A stretch of DNA of 64,000 nucleotides from DASWUZ01 sp036401375 (GTDB lineage Bacteria > Acidobacteriota > Terriglobia > Terriglobales > Acidobacteriaceae), in NCBI GenBank assembly GCA_036401375.1, contig DASWVB010000035.1, positions 42,397 to 106,396 on the forward strand, written 5' to 3'. Below the pieces are notes generated by a model that made no database searches, was not told the DNA's origin, and was given only the letters and a program-made list of their open reading frames with translations. This document shows, piece by piece, positions 1 through 7,428 of the stretch (positions are counted from its first letter, which is position 1; each line of letters starts with the position of its first letter). Made by a program: the position numbers and the translations under genes.

Positions 1-2264
1 AACTCGACCGGCTGGTGAACCCCGAGCTGATGAACGCGGTGATCACCAACTTCGTCGGCAAGTTGAGCTCCCTGGGATCTGAACAGGAGCTCTGTCAGGC
101 GATCGCAAGGCAGATCCAGGATCTCACCGGCTTCAACCGCGTCCTGCTCTACAGCTTCGATGATGCCGGTGACGGCACAGTGCTTGCCGAGGAGAGGGAT
201 GGCGCCCTGCCGAGCTACCTCGACCTGCGCTTCCCCGCGAGCGACATCCCACCCCAGGCACGCTCGCTTTACATCACGAATACGACCCGCTGTATCCCGG
301 ATGCCAGCTACACACCCTCGCAGCTCCGCGGTCTGCCCAGCGTGGCCGCAAGTCGGCTCGATCTCTCCCGGAGTGTGCTGCGCAGCGTCTCCCCCACCCA
401 CCTGGAGTACATGCGCAACATGGGTACGGCCGCTTCCATGTCGGTTTCGATCGTCTCCGATGGCAAGCTGTGGGGCCTGATCAGCGCACACCACGCCACC
501 CCGCGCAGCGCTCCGTTTCTGATTCGAAGTGCCTGCGATCTGCTGACCAAGCTGGTGGGTACCCAGCTGCGGGCGTTCCGCACCGGGGAACAGCTGAAGG
601 GCCGCGTCCACTTTCACGCCGTGCACCGCCAGATACTCACCCAGATGGCTGCCGAGAACGATTATGTCGGAGCCATGGAATCGCAGATCGACGAGCTGAT
701 GAAGGTGGAGAATGCGGAGGGCGTCGCCTTCCTCGTCGACGGACGCTGGGTCCGCGCCGGGAACACTCCCGACATCCCCGCCCTGCTGCGCATCGTCGAG
801 TGGCTGGACAGGAAGCCCGGGCTCGAGATCTTCCAGAGCCGCGAACTGGGCAAGGATCTGGAATGGACCAGGCCGATGACCAGGGTCGCAAGCGGCATGC
901 TCGCGATTCGAATCTCTGACGTAAACCGCAGCTACATCCTCTGGTTCCGCCCGGAGGTCGTGCGCACGGTGAAGTGGGCTGGCGAGCCGGGAAAGCCGGA
1001 GGACCTGACCGGCCGGCTCAGTCCCCGCCTCTCCTTCGAGATCTGGCAGCAGAAGGTACACGGCAGGAGCGCTCCCTGGACAGAGATGGAAATCGAGTCC
1101 GCGTGCGAGTTCCGCAAAGACGTTCTGAAGATCATCCTGAAGCGCGCCGAAGAGGCTGAACATCTGAGCGAGGCCCGCTTCCAGCAACTCACCCATGCCA
1201 TCCCCACACCGGTCTGGACGTCTGACGATGAGGGGAACCTGACCTACGTCAACCAGCGCTGGCGAGAGCAGGAGCTCAGCGAACAGGGACGGTGGTTCGA
1301 CGCCGTAGACCTGGTCAACGAGGAGGGCAAGACCTGCCAGGACCTGTGGCAGCGAGCCGTCTCCCAGGGCGTGGTCTTCGAGGAGGAGGTCCGTCTCAAG
1401 CTCGACAAGACGGGGCCTGATCGCTGGAGCCTGGTGCGCGCTGTGCCCTTCCAGAGGGCCGACGGAACGCGGGCCGGATGGGTTGGAACCTGTACCGACC
1501 TGACCGACCGGAGAGAGCGCGAACTGGCAGTGCGCATGACAGAGAAGCTGGCCCTGATGGAGAGGATGACCAGCGTGATCGCGCACGAGATCAACAATCC
1601 CCTGGAGGCCATGACCAACCTGATGTACCTGCTCAAGGGCATGCTGCCCGGAGACACCGAGGCGCAGGAGTATCTGTCCATGGCAGGCATCGAGCTCGAT
1701 CGCATCTCCGGCATCACCAAGCAGACTCTGCGTTGGAGCCGCGAGGATGCCCACCGTCCGGAGTGGACCTCGGCCGGATACCTCTTCGGCGACACTCTGC
1801 GACTCTTCGCCGGCAAGATTCGCAGCCGCGAGGTCACCATGTCCGTCCAGGGCGGTGCCGAGATTCGGGTCTTCGGGGTCACAGGCCAGCTGCGCCAGCT
1901 GCTTGCCAACCTGGTCTCGAACGCGTTGGACGCCGTTCCCGTCGGGGGCCGAGTCTCACTCGAAGCCCGGCAGATGGAAGACGCCGTGCAGTTGATCGTT
2001 GCCGACGCGGGTTCGGGGATGACCGCCGAGGTCAAGAAACAGATATTCCAGCCCTTCTTCAGCACCAAGGGAGACCTCGGCAACGGCCTTGGTCTCTACA
2101 TCTCGCTTGAGATCGTCCAGAGGCACCGGGGCGAGCTCGTGATCGATTCAGAGGCTGGCCGCGGGACGACGGTGGTGGTCCGGCTTCCGCTGCCCGTGGC
2201 CCTCCCGGGGCAAGCTCTCGGCCCGGCGAATGACCATGTCGCCTCCGCCACAGCCGTAAACTAA
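1..2264 (+). CDS. Bacteriophytochrome-type sensor histidine kinase (5' partial)
   Basis: Red/far-red light sensor kinase of the bacteriophytochrome family, cut by the left window edge. The frame is open from base 3; the GTG at base 15 is only the first internal start-like codon. Counting from that GTG, the chromophore-binding GAF domain covers about residues 5-190, with the family signature PASDIPPQAR (74-83) and the conserved His in SPTHLEYMRNMG (H129). A PHY domain follows (about 200-380) with the tongue motif SPRLSF near 336-341 and WFRPEVV near 310. A PAS domain lies at about 385-500. The HisKA box has IAHEINNPL with H524, and the HATPase domain shows an N box (LANLVSNALDAV), DAGSGMT and GNGLGLYI. 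The N-terminal PAS domain, which holds the biliverdin-linking Cys in this family, must lie outside the window, so chromophore attachment cannot be checked. No response-regulator domain is fused at the C-terminus. Confidence 0.93.
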   Translation, partial: LDRLVNPELMNAVITNFVGKLSSLGSEQELCQAIARQIQDLTGFNRVLLYSFDDAGDGTVLAEERDGALPSYLDLRFPASDIPPQARSLYITNTTRCIPDASYTPSQLRGLPSVAASRLDLSRSVLRSVSPTHLEYMRNMGTAASMSVSIVSDGKLWGLISAHHATPRSAPFLIRSACDLLTKLVGTQLRAFRTGEQLKGRVHFHAVHRQILTQMAAENDYVGAMESQIDELMKVENAEGVAFLVDGRWVRAGNTPDIPALLRIVEWLDRKPGLEIFQSRELGKDLEWTRPMTRVASGMLAIRISDVNRSYILWFRPEVVRTVKWAGEPGKPEDLTGRLSPRLSFEIWQQKVHGRSAPWTEMEIESACEFRKDVLKIILKRAEEAEHLSEARFQQLTHAIPTPVWTSDDEGNLTYVNQRWREQELSEQGRWFDAVDLVNEEGKTCQDLWQRAVSQGVVFEEEVRLKLDKTGPDRWSLVRAVPFQRADGTRAGWVGTCTDLTDRRERELAVRMTEKLALMERMTSVIAHEINNPLEAMTNLMYLLKGMLPGDTEAQEYLSMAGIELDRISGITKQTLRWSREDAHRPEWTSAGYLFGDTLRLFAGKIRSREVTMSVQGGAEIRVFGVTGQLRQLLANLVSNALDAVPVGGRVSLEARQMEDAVQLIVADAGSGMTAEVKKQIFQPFFSTKGDLGNGLGLYISLEIVQRHRGELVIDSEAGRGTTVVVRLPLPVALPGQALGPANDHVASATAVN

Positions 2265-2403
2265 CTTACCTGCGCCAGGGAGCCAAGCTCTCTATGTACC
2301 GGTGCTGAGGCGGGACAGGCGTGTCCCTGAATATCCGCTTCAGGCGACCTGCACCTGCACGGGGGATGGCCGCCGCAGGAGTATGCGCCTTTATCATGAA
2401 GGG

Positions 2404-3576
2404 ATGACGACCGAACCGCTCCCCCGGAATGAGAGAACGACGCAGCGCATAGAGACTCTCGCGGTGCATGCTGGAAGGCGCATCGATCCTGCAACGGGAG
2501 CGGTTGTCTCACCGATCCACCTCTCGACCACCTTTGAGCGGCAGGCCGGCGGCGAGTACCCGCACGGCTTCTCCTACTCGCGTGACAACAATCCCAACCG
2601 GAGCTCGCTGGAGAGCTGCGTCGCGGCGCTGGAGGGTGGCGGAGCCGCGCTGGCCTTCGCTTCCGGGCTCGCCGTCACCACCGCTGTCCTGCAGGGCCTC
2701 AAGCCCGGCGACCACATCATCGCCCCGCTGGATGTCTACCACGGCTTCCGCAGGGTCGCGGGCGACGTCTTCGCCAACTGGCAGCTGCAGACTACCTACG
2801 TGGACATGACCGACCCCGCCCATCTGGAAGCCGCGGTGCGCCCCAACACCAGGCTGATCTGGGTCGAGACGCCCTCGAACCCCCTGCTCACCGTCACCGA
2901 TCTCGCCCAGGTCGCCCGCATTGCCCGCGAGGCGGGCGCGATCAGCGTGTGCGATGGAACCTTCGGGACGCCCGTCCTTCAGCATCCGCTCGACCACGGC
3001 ATTGACATGGTCGCGCACTCCACCACCAAGTACATCTCCGGCCACTCCGACGTGCTCGGCGGAGTTCTTATCGCCCGCGAGGAGAACCCGCTCTTCGCCA
3101 GCGCGCGAGTCTCGCAGCGTATTGGCGGCGCCGTGCCCTCACCCTTCGATTGCTGGCTGACTCTGCGGGGTATTGAGACTCTGCCCTGCCGGGTTCGAAC
3201 GCAGTCCCAGTCGGCGATGCAGATTGCGCAGTTTCTGGACGCGCATGACGACGTTGAGGCCGTCTTCTATCCGGGACTTCCGAAGCACCCCGGGCACGCC
3301 ATTGCGGCGCGGCAGATGAGCGCCTTTGGCGGTGTCCTCTCGATCAAGGTGGCCGGCGGAGCACGGAAGGCGATCGCCGCTGCGGCGGCGGTGCGCATCT
3401 TCACAAGAGCGACGAGCCTGGGCGGCACGCACAGCCTGATCGAGCACCGCGCCTCGATGGAGGGGCCGGACAGCAAGACTCCGGCTAACCTGCTGCGACT
3501 CTCGATCGGGCTCGAGAACCCGGCGGACCTCATCGAAGACCTGGAGCAGGCGCTGGCCAAACAGCCCGAGGACTAG
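2404..3576 (+). CDS. Trans-sulfuration PLP enzyme (cystathionine gamma-synthase/beta-lyase family)
   Basis: Cytosolic pyridoxal-phosphate enzyme of the Cys/Met metabolism family, which joins or splits cystathionine between homoserine and cysteine. The protein opens with the family start ETLAVHAG and a GAVVSPIHLSTTF segment, has the YSRDNNPNR region, and carries the Schiff-base lysine in MVAHSTTKYISGHSDVLGG. It ends with the usual LIEHRASM and LRLSIGLENPADLIEDL segments. ATG 2404 gives 390 residues, the usual family length; in-frame starts at 2302 or 2383 would add a non-homologous Arg-rich leader. The exact substrate (gamma-synthase, beta-lyase, gamma-lyase or homoserine sulfhydrylase) cannot be told from the sequence. 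It stands alone between the phytochrome kinase and a convergent GNAT gene. Confidence 0.9.
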   Translation: MTTEPLPRNERTTQRIETLAVHAGRRIDPATGAVVSPIHLSTTFERQAGGEYPHGFSYSRDNNPNRSSLESCVAALEGGGAALAFASGLAVTTAVLQGLKPGDHIIAPLDVYHGFRRVAGDVFANWQLQTTYVDMTDPAHLEAAVRPNTRLIWVETPSNPLLTVTDLAQVARIAREAGAISVCDGTFGTPVLQHPLDHGIDMVAHSTTKYISGHSDVLGGVLIAREENPLFASARVSQRIGGAVPSPFDCWLTLRGIETLPCRVRTQSQSAMQIAQFLDAHDDVEAVFYPGLPKHPGHAIAARQMSAFGGVLSIKVAGGARKAIAAAAAVRIFTRATSLGGTHSLIEHRASMEGPDSKTPANLLRLSIGLENPADLIEDLEQALAKQPED

Positions 3577-3630
3577 AACAAGGCCGGCGCCGCCAAACTC
3601 CAGCTTGGGACAAGGGACAGAGCGGGGTGC

Positions 3631-3656
3631 CCCATGTCTCGCACTTGAGACATGGG
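3631..3656. terminator. Perfect 10-bp hairpin between convergent genes
   Basis: CCCATGTCTC and GAGACATGGG form a perfect 10-bp stem around the 6-base loop GCACTT. It lies 55 bases after the trans-sulfuration gene and 77 bases before the end of the GNAT gene, which is read the other way. There is no clear U-tract on either strand, so it may be a rho-type or bidirectional terminator, or a copy of a dispersed intergenic repeat. Confidence 0.5.
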
Positions 3657-3732
3657 AATTGCCCGGCCAGTCGCTGATCCTCAGGCTAACGGGAACCGCG
3701 CGGACAAGGGGGGCAGCATCGACATCGATCGG

Positions 3733-4038
3733 CTAACGCTCCTGCAGCAGGTCGGCATACTCCGGCTTGCGCGCGATGTAGCTGGCGACAAACGAACACT
3801 GCGGCACCACGACGAGACCTTCGGCGCGCGCATAGCCGAGCGCCGCAGCAGCAAGCTTGCCCCCTAGACCTTTGCCCTCGGCGGCCGAGGGCACCTCGGT
3901 GTGAAACATCGTGATCTTCTTTCCCGAGAGACGGTACTCGAGCAGGGCCAGCTCACCACCCACCCGCGCCTCGAAACGATGCTTCTCCCGGTTGTGCTCG
4001 ACGTTGTGCTCTACGTTGTGCTCGACTGCGCTGTCCAT
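3733..4038 (-). CDS. Small GNAT-family N-acetyltransferase (YidJ/COG2388-like)
   Basis: Small one-domain acetyltransferase-like protein of about 101 residues. The core FEARVGGELALLEYRLSG is followed by FHTEVPSAAEGKGLGGKL, in which EGKGLGGKL is the acetyl-CoA pyrophosphate-binding loop, then ARAEGLVVVPQCSFVASYI and a terminal RKPEYADLL. This is the usual layout of the short GNAT group seen in YidJ-like proteins; the substrate is not known. ATG 4038 is preferred because a purine-rich GCAGGGGGACG lies just upstream; an in-frame GTG at 4074 would add 12 residues (MARRQKIRAGGR). The N-terminus contains three tandem VEHN units encoded by a 12-base repeat. The gene faces the trans-sulfuration gene and follows the GH74-like gene on the same strand with a 68-base gap. 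Confidence 0.78.
   Translation of the reverse strand: MDSAVEHNVEHNVEHNREKHRFEARVGGELALLEYRLSGKKITMFHTEVPSAAEGKGLGGKLAAAALGYARAEGLVVVPQCSFVASYIARKPEYADLLQER
3991..4026. repeat. Three tandem copies of a 12-base unit inside the GNAT gene
   Basis: The unit GTTGTGCTCGAC is present three times in tandem (the second copy has one T for G change). Read on the minus strand it encodes VEHN three times at the N-terminus of the small acetyltransferase. Copy-number change would alter the protein by four residues without shifting the frame. Confidence 0.85.
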
Positions 4039-4106
4039 TCGTCCCCCTGCTCTGATTTTCTGCCTGCGAGCCACCCCCGGTCTCCGCAGGCGGCGTCACC
4101 GCTCCC

Positions 4107-6515
4107 CTACATTGGATCACCGTAAAAGATGCCGCGTCCGTGGGTGCCGACGTACGCTCTTCCATACACGCGGGGGTCGCCCGCGATCTGGAGAACCAGT
4201 CCCCACTGATGCTGATCGTCGTTGATGCGCACCCAGCTCTTCGCCTCGTCATCGGAGCGGAAGATGCCCGGCTGTCCCTTGACGGTGCCGACCAGGTAGA
4301 GCGCCGGGTAGATCCCATGCGGCGCGGCCATTCCAAAGCCGAACGCGTGGACCTCATCGACACCCTCAAGCCTCGTGAACGAAGAAGCTCCCCCGCCCCC
4401 GGGAAGCTGATGGTAGAGCCCGTTGAAGGCCGGAAGCCAGAGGTCGCCCTCCCTGCCCGGGGCCGCGTAGAGACGATCCTGCCCGCCGCGAACGTCGCCT
4501 CTGTTACCTGCCCTCGGCAGTCCGTCAGGCAGCATGAAAGGCTCGGACGTGAACGTCTGCGCACCATCGCTGCTGAGGAAGAGCCTTCCGTCAAACAGGC
4601 TGAGAGCGTAGAACTTTTCAGGATTGACCGGGTCGGCAACTATGCGCGTATCCGGCGGAACTCCTGTGGATGCCTTCCAGGTCGCACCCCGGTCGGTGGT
4701 GACATATGCCGCTGACCGCTCCGGCACCCATACCCAGGTCTGACCGTCGGCTGAAACCGACACCGTCCCCGCACGCGGCTTCCGGGCTTCGAGTGCGATG
4801 CGCTGCGCCTCCTCCGCCGGGACACCCCGCGCGATGAGAAGCTCGGGCGTAATGGATGAAGAGCCACTAGGAGGTTTTGCCGGCGTCGTCCTCCAGGTGC
4901 GGCCTCCGTCCAGCGAATAGCCAATGTTTCCCCCCTGCTGCGCGTTCGCCGCCACCCCGACGCGCACGACCACATCGGGATTGGCCGCCGCGACCACCAA
5001 TCCGGTGGTGTTGCCCAGGCGCGGCGGTGAAGAGGCGCCCTCGGGCGAGGGGCGGTCGAGGTCCCAATGAACGAAGCTGCCGTAGTCTCCAATGGCCGAG
5101 ATGAGGTGAGCGCCCTTGATCGGGCTGGCAAGCTCAAGGCCTACCGTCTCCTCGATGCCGGTGCTCATGATGCTCCAGCGCGTCGGCTTGCCGCCGTCAA
5201 CCGCCGTCAGGTTAAAGGTCTCCCAGCCTCCATAACCGGTGGTGAACATGGCGTGGTCAGAGTTGAGAGGATCGATCTCTATATCGAACAGCCAGTGAAT
5301 CGGCGTCGGCGCCACATAGGGCGCGAGGGAGTAGTCGTATGTGCCAGCGGCTGCCCCCGGAGCACCAAAGACCTGCTTCCAGCTCTTGCCGCCGTCGATG
5401 CTGCGAAAGATGTCCTCGCCGCCGGTCGTCTGCCCCGGAGTGCGTGGCCGCCCAAAGGAGCTCGCGATCACCACCAGGGGGTTGTGGGCGTCGACCGCGA
5501 CCCCTGCATACCCGAAGCGCCGCTCTGCGGAGGGCTTGTCAGGGGTGATATCGGCCCACTCTCCGGTACGGGTGTTGAGCTTCCATACGCCGCCGTCAGA
5601 CATCCTCTGGGGACCCGGGTCGGTGCCGTACGCAATATAGAGCGTGCCCTCGGACGCGAGAGCAGCACGGGTCGGGCGGTACTTGGCGGGCGCACCCGGA
5701 ACAGCTTGCCAGGTAGCGCCTGCGTCGGTACTGCGGAAGAGGTTGTCCCTGCCCATCAGCGATACACCCACATAGATGGTCGAGCTGGGCTGGTCGCGGC
5801 CGCTCTTTCGCACCTCGTTCGGCGCCGGGTCAAAGAGGGTGAAGACGATGCCGCTGCCCCCGCGCGGCGGTCGCCAGCTCCCGGAGCCCTGAGGAGAGGA
5901 TGGTGGCGCTGCAGGTACAGTCTGCTCCGTTACGTCGGGAAAGCTGTCCACCCTGGACCAGGTGGCGGCGCCATCGACACTTCTCCACAATCCCGCATGA
6001 CGGGTGCCCAGGTAGAGCACCTTGCCGTCAGCAGGATCGACGGAGAGCCGCTCGCCATTGCCGCGACCGTTCTCATTGCCGCCGAACTTGAAGGGAACAT
6101 CCGACCTCTGAAACGTCTTGCCGCGGTCAGCCGAGCGCAGGATGGCGCCGTTGGGAGTCGCGGGATTGGTATAGGTGCCGCATGCCAGGTAGACACGGTC
6201 CGGGTCAGACGGATCGACTGCAATGCTCTCGACACCCATCAGGTTCAGGTCCTTGTAGGGCATCCAGTCGAGAATCGGCTGCCATCGCTTCGCGGCCTCG
6301 TCCCACCGGTAAGCGCCACCCATGTCGGTGCGCGCGTAGCGTACGCCTCGGGCAGTCGGATGGAAGATGATTCCATCCACGAACCCTCCACCCACGATCT
6401 GTACGTTCTTCCAGTGGTATGGCTGTGCCGGAACATCCTGCGCGGCCACATGCAGCGCCAGCGAGGCGGACAGAACTGCCAGTGTTCCTACTGCTCTAAA
6501 GCGGCTTAACTGCAT
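4107..6515 (-). CDS. Secreted glycoside hydrolase family 74-like beta-propeller protein
   Basis: Exported protein of 802 residues, likely an endo-acting xyloglucanase-type hydrolase. A Sec signal peptide (RFRAVGTLAVLSASLALHVAA, cleaved near residue 25) is followed by tandem BNR/Asp-box propeller repeats of the kind SADRGKTF, SVDGAATW, STDAGATW, SIDGGKSW, SLDGGRTW and TTDRGATW. The N-terminal segment has the GH74 hallmarks: WKNVQIVGGGFVDGIIFHP, then YARTDMGGAYRW with Asp64 as a candidate catalytic residue, LDWMP, and GNGERLSVDP. A second conserved block, FDIEIDPLNSDHAMFTTGYG, sits mid-protein where the second acidic residue is expected. There is no carbohydrate-binding module or dockerin after the propeller. 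ATG 6515 gives a complete signal peptide. No other plant-polysaccharide gene is adjacent, so the substrate rests on family resemblance; a general sortilin/VPS10-like propeller is the alternative. Confidence 0.82.
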   Translation of the reverse strand: MQLSRFRAVGTLAVLSASLALHVAAQDVPAQPYHWKNVQIVGGGFVDGIIFHPTARGVRYARTDMGGAYRWDEAAKRWQPILDWMPYKDLNLMGVESIAVDPSDPDRVYLACGTYTNPATPNGAILRSADRGKTFQRSDVPFKFGGNENGRGNGERLSVDPADGKVLYLGTRHAGLWRSVDGAATWSRVDSFPDVTEQTVPAAPPSSPQGSGSWRPPRGGSGIVFTLFDPAPNEVRKSGRDQPSSTIYVGVSLMGRDNLFRSTDAGATWQAVPGAPAKYRPTRAALASEGTLYIAYGTDPGPQRMSDGGVWKLNTRTGEWADITPDKPSAERRFGYAGVAVDAHNPLVVIASSFGRPRTPGQTTGGEDIFRSIDGGKSWKQVFGAPGAAAGTYDYSLAPYVAPTPIHWLFDIEIDPLNSDHAMFTTGYGGWETFNLTAVDGGKPTRWSIMSTGIEETVGLELASPIKGAHLISAIGDYGSFVHWDLDRPSPEGASSPPRLGNTTGLVVAAANPDVVVRVGVAANAQQGGNIGYSLDGGRTWRTTPAKPPSGSSSITPELLIARGVPAEEAQRIALEARKPRAGTVSVSADGQTWVWVPERSAAYVTTDRGATWKASTGVPPDTRIVADPVNPEKFYALSLFDGRLFLSSDGAQTFTSEPFMLPDGLPRAGNRGDVRGGQDRLYAAPGREGDLWLPAFNGLYHQLPGGGGASSFTRLEGVDEVHAFGFGMAAPHGIYPALYLVGTVKGQPGIFRSDDEAKSWVRINDDQHQWGLVLQIAGDPRVYGRAYVGTHGRGIFYGDPM

Positions 6516-6641
6516 CTTGTGATCTACCCGACTGCAAGTGTAGCGCGGCTCGCGGCGGCGTGCTGTACCCGCACGCAGGCCGCACTAGTAAAACGCACCC
6601 GGTCGAAGGCAGACGTCCAAGTGCACTGACCCTGCCATGGC

Positions 6642-6670
6642 TTGAGTACGATCAAACTCACAGATTAAAT
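6642..6670 (+). promoter_or_regulatory. Candidate sigma-70 promoter for the DUF892 gene
   Basis: TTGAGT (6642-6647) and TTAAAT (6665-6670) are separated by 17 bases and each match 4 of 6 consensus positions. The AT-rich run stands out from the GC-rich surroundings. It would start a transcript about 115 bases ahead of the DUF892 gene. The gap from 6516 to 6792, between divergent genes, holds no other convincing signal. Confidence 0.4.
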
Positions 6671-6792
6671 TTTGAATGCGGCGGGCGCTATCAGCCAACG
6701 CCGCCAATACCGGGCGACTCAAACCATGGGTAGCACAACACGCAGCTTGCAAAGAGCTGACACGCAATTGCTCTATCCTGGAGGACACTCTG

Positions 6793-7302
6793 ATGGCACT
6801 CTTCGCCGGAAACATCGACGACCTGACTTCCCTTTACACCAAGCAGCTCCGCTTTCTTCTATCCACAGAAGAGCAGATCATCGACGCACTGCCCACGATG
6901 ATCGAGCAGGCATCTGACCAGCAGATCAAGGCCGCATTGCAGTCGCATCTTCAGGAGACGGAAATTCACGCTGAGCGCGTTGAAGACATCCTCTCCGACC
7001 TGAGCGGAGATGTAGACAGCAAGAAGTGTGCAGCGACCGCTGCGCTCATCACCGCAGGCATGGACATGGTCAAAGCCGCAAATGACAGCTATGTGCGCGA
7101 CGCCGCCATCATTGCCGCGGCCCAGAAGGTGGAACACTTCGAGATCGCCTCATACGGCGCTGCACGCAGCTGGGCGCAGGTACTCGGCCACACCGAGCAG
7201 GCCGCCATCCTCAACCAGACGCTGCAGGAGGAAGGCCACGCCGATCACCTGCTCACCACCATCTCCAACCGCACCAACCCTGAAGCAAGCAGGGCCGCCT
7301 GA
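6793..7302 (+). CDS. DUF892 (YciE/YciF-like) ferritin-like protein
   Basis: Four-helix ferritin-like protein of 169 residues in the YciE/YciF family, linked in other bacteria to stress responses. The whole chain is helical and fits the family: LTSLYTKQLRFLLSTEEQII, then EIHAERVEDIL, and later QKVEHFEIASYGAARSWA and LQEEGHADHLL. The acidic and His residues in STEEQ, ETEIHAERV, VEHFEIASYG and EEGHADHLL are spaced as expected for a di-iron site. ATG 6793 is chosen over upstream in-frame ATG 6676 because a GGAGGA ribosome-binding site sits 9 bases before it and because homology starts there. It is a single-gene unit flanked by a candidate promoter and a strong hairpin. Confidence 0.9.
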   Translation: MALFAGNIDDLTSLYTKQLRFLLSTEEQIIDALPTMIEQASDQQIKAALQSHLQETEIHAERVEDILSDLSGDVDSKKCAATAALITAGMDMVKAANDSYVRDAAIIAAAQKVEHFEIASYGAARSWAQVLGHTEQAAILNQTLQEEGHADHLLTTISNRTNPEASRAA

Positions 7303-7359
7303 CAGGTCTCGCGTAACTTCAAATCGTGAGTCGAGTAACCGAACCGTGGGACGCATAAC

Positions 7360-7397
7360 TATATAGGCCGTTCAGCTTAATGCGGACGGCCTATATA
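7360..7397. terminator. 12-bp hairpin, convergent terminator
   Basis: TATATAGGCCGT and ACGGCCTATATA pair perfectly over 12 bp around a 14-base loop. It lies between the convergent DUF892 and treZ genes and could end transcripts from both sides. Confidence 0.6.
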
Positions 7398-7428
7398 CTC
7401 GCGCATTTCCTACTCATCATTTTTTGAT

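Noticed and set aside
2265..2403. SAM-type riboswitch before the trans-sulfuration gene, or terminator hairpin GGGACA-GGCG-TGTCCC
   Set aside because: The SAM-I core sequences are absent. The 6-bp hairpin at 2312-2327 is short and lacks a U-run.
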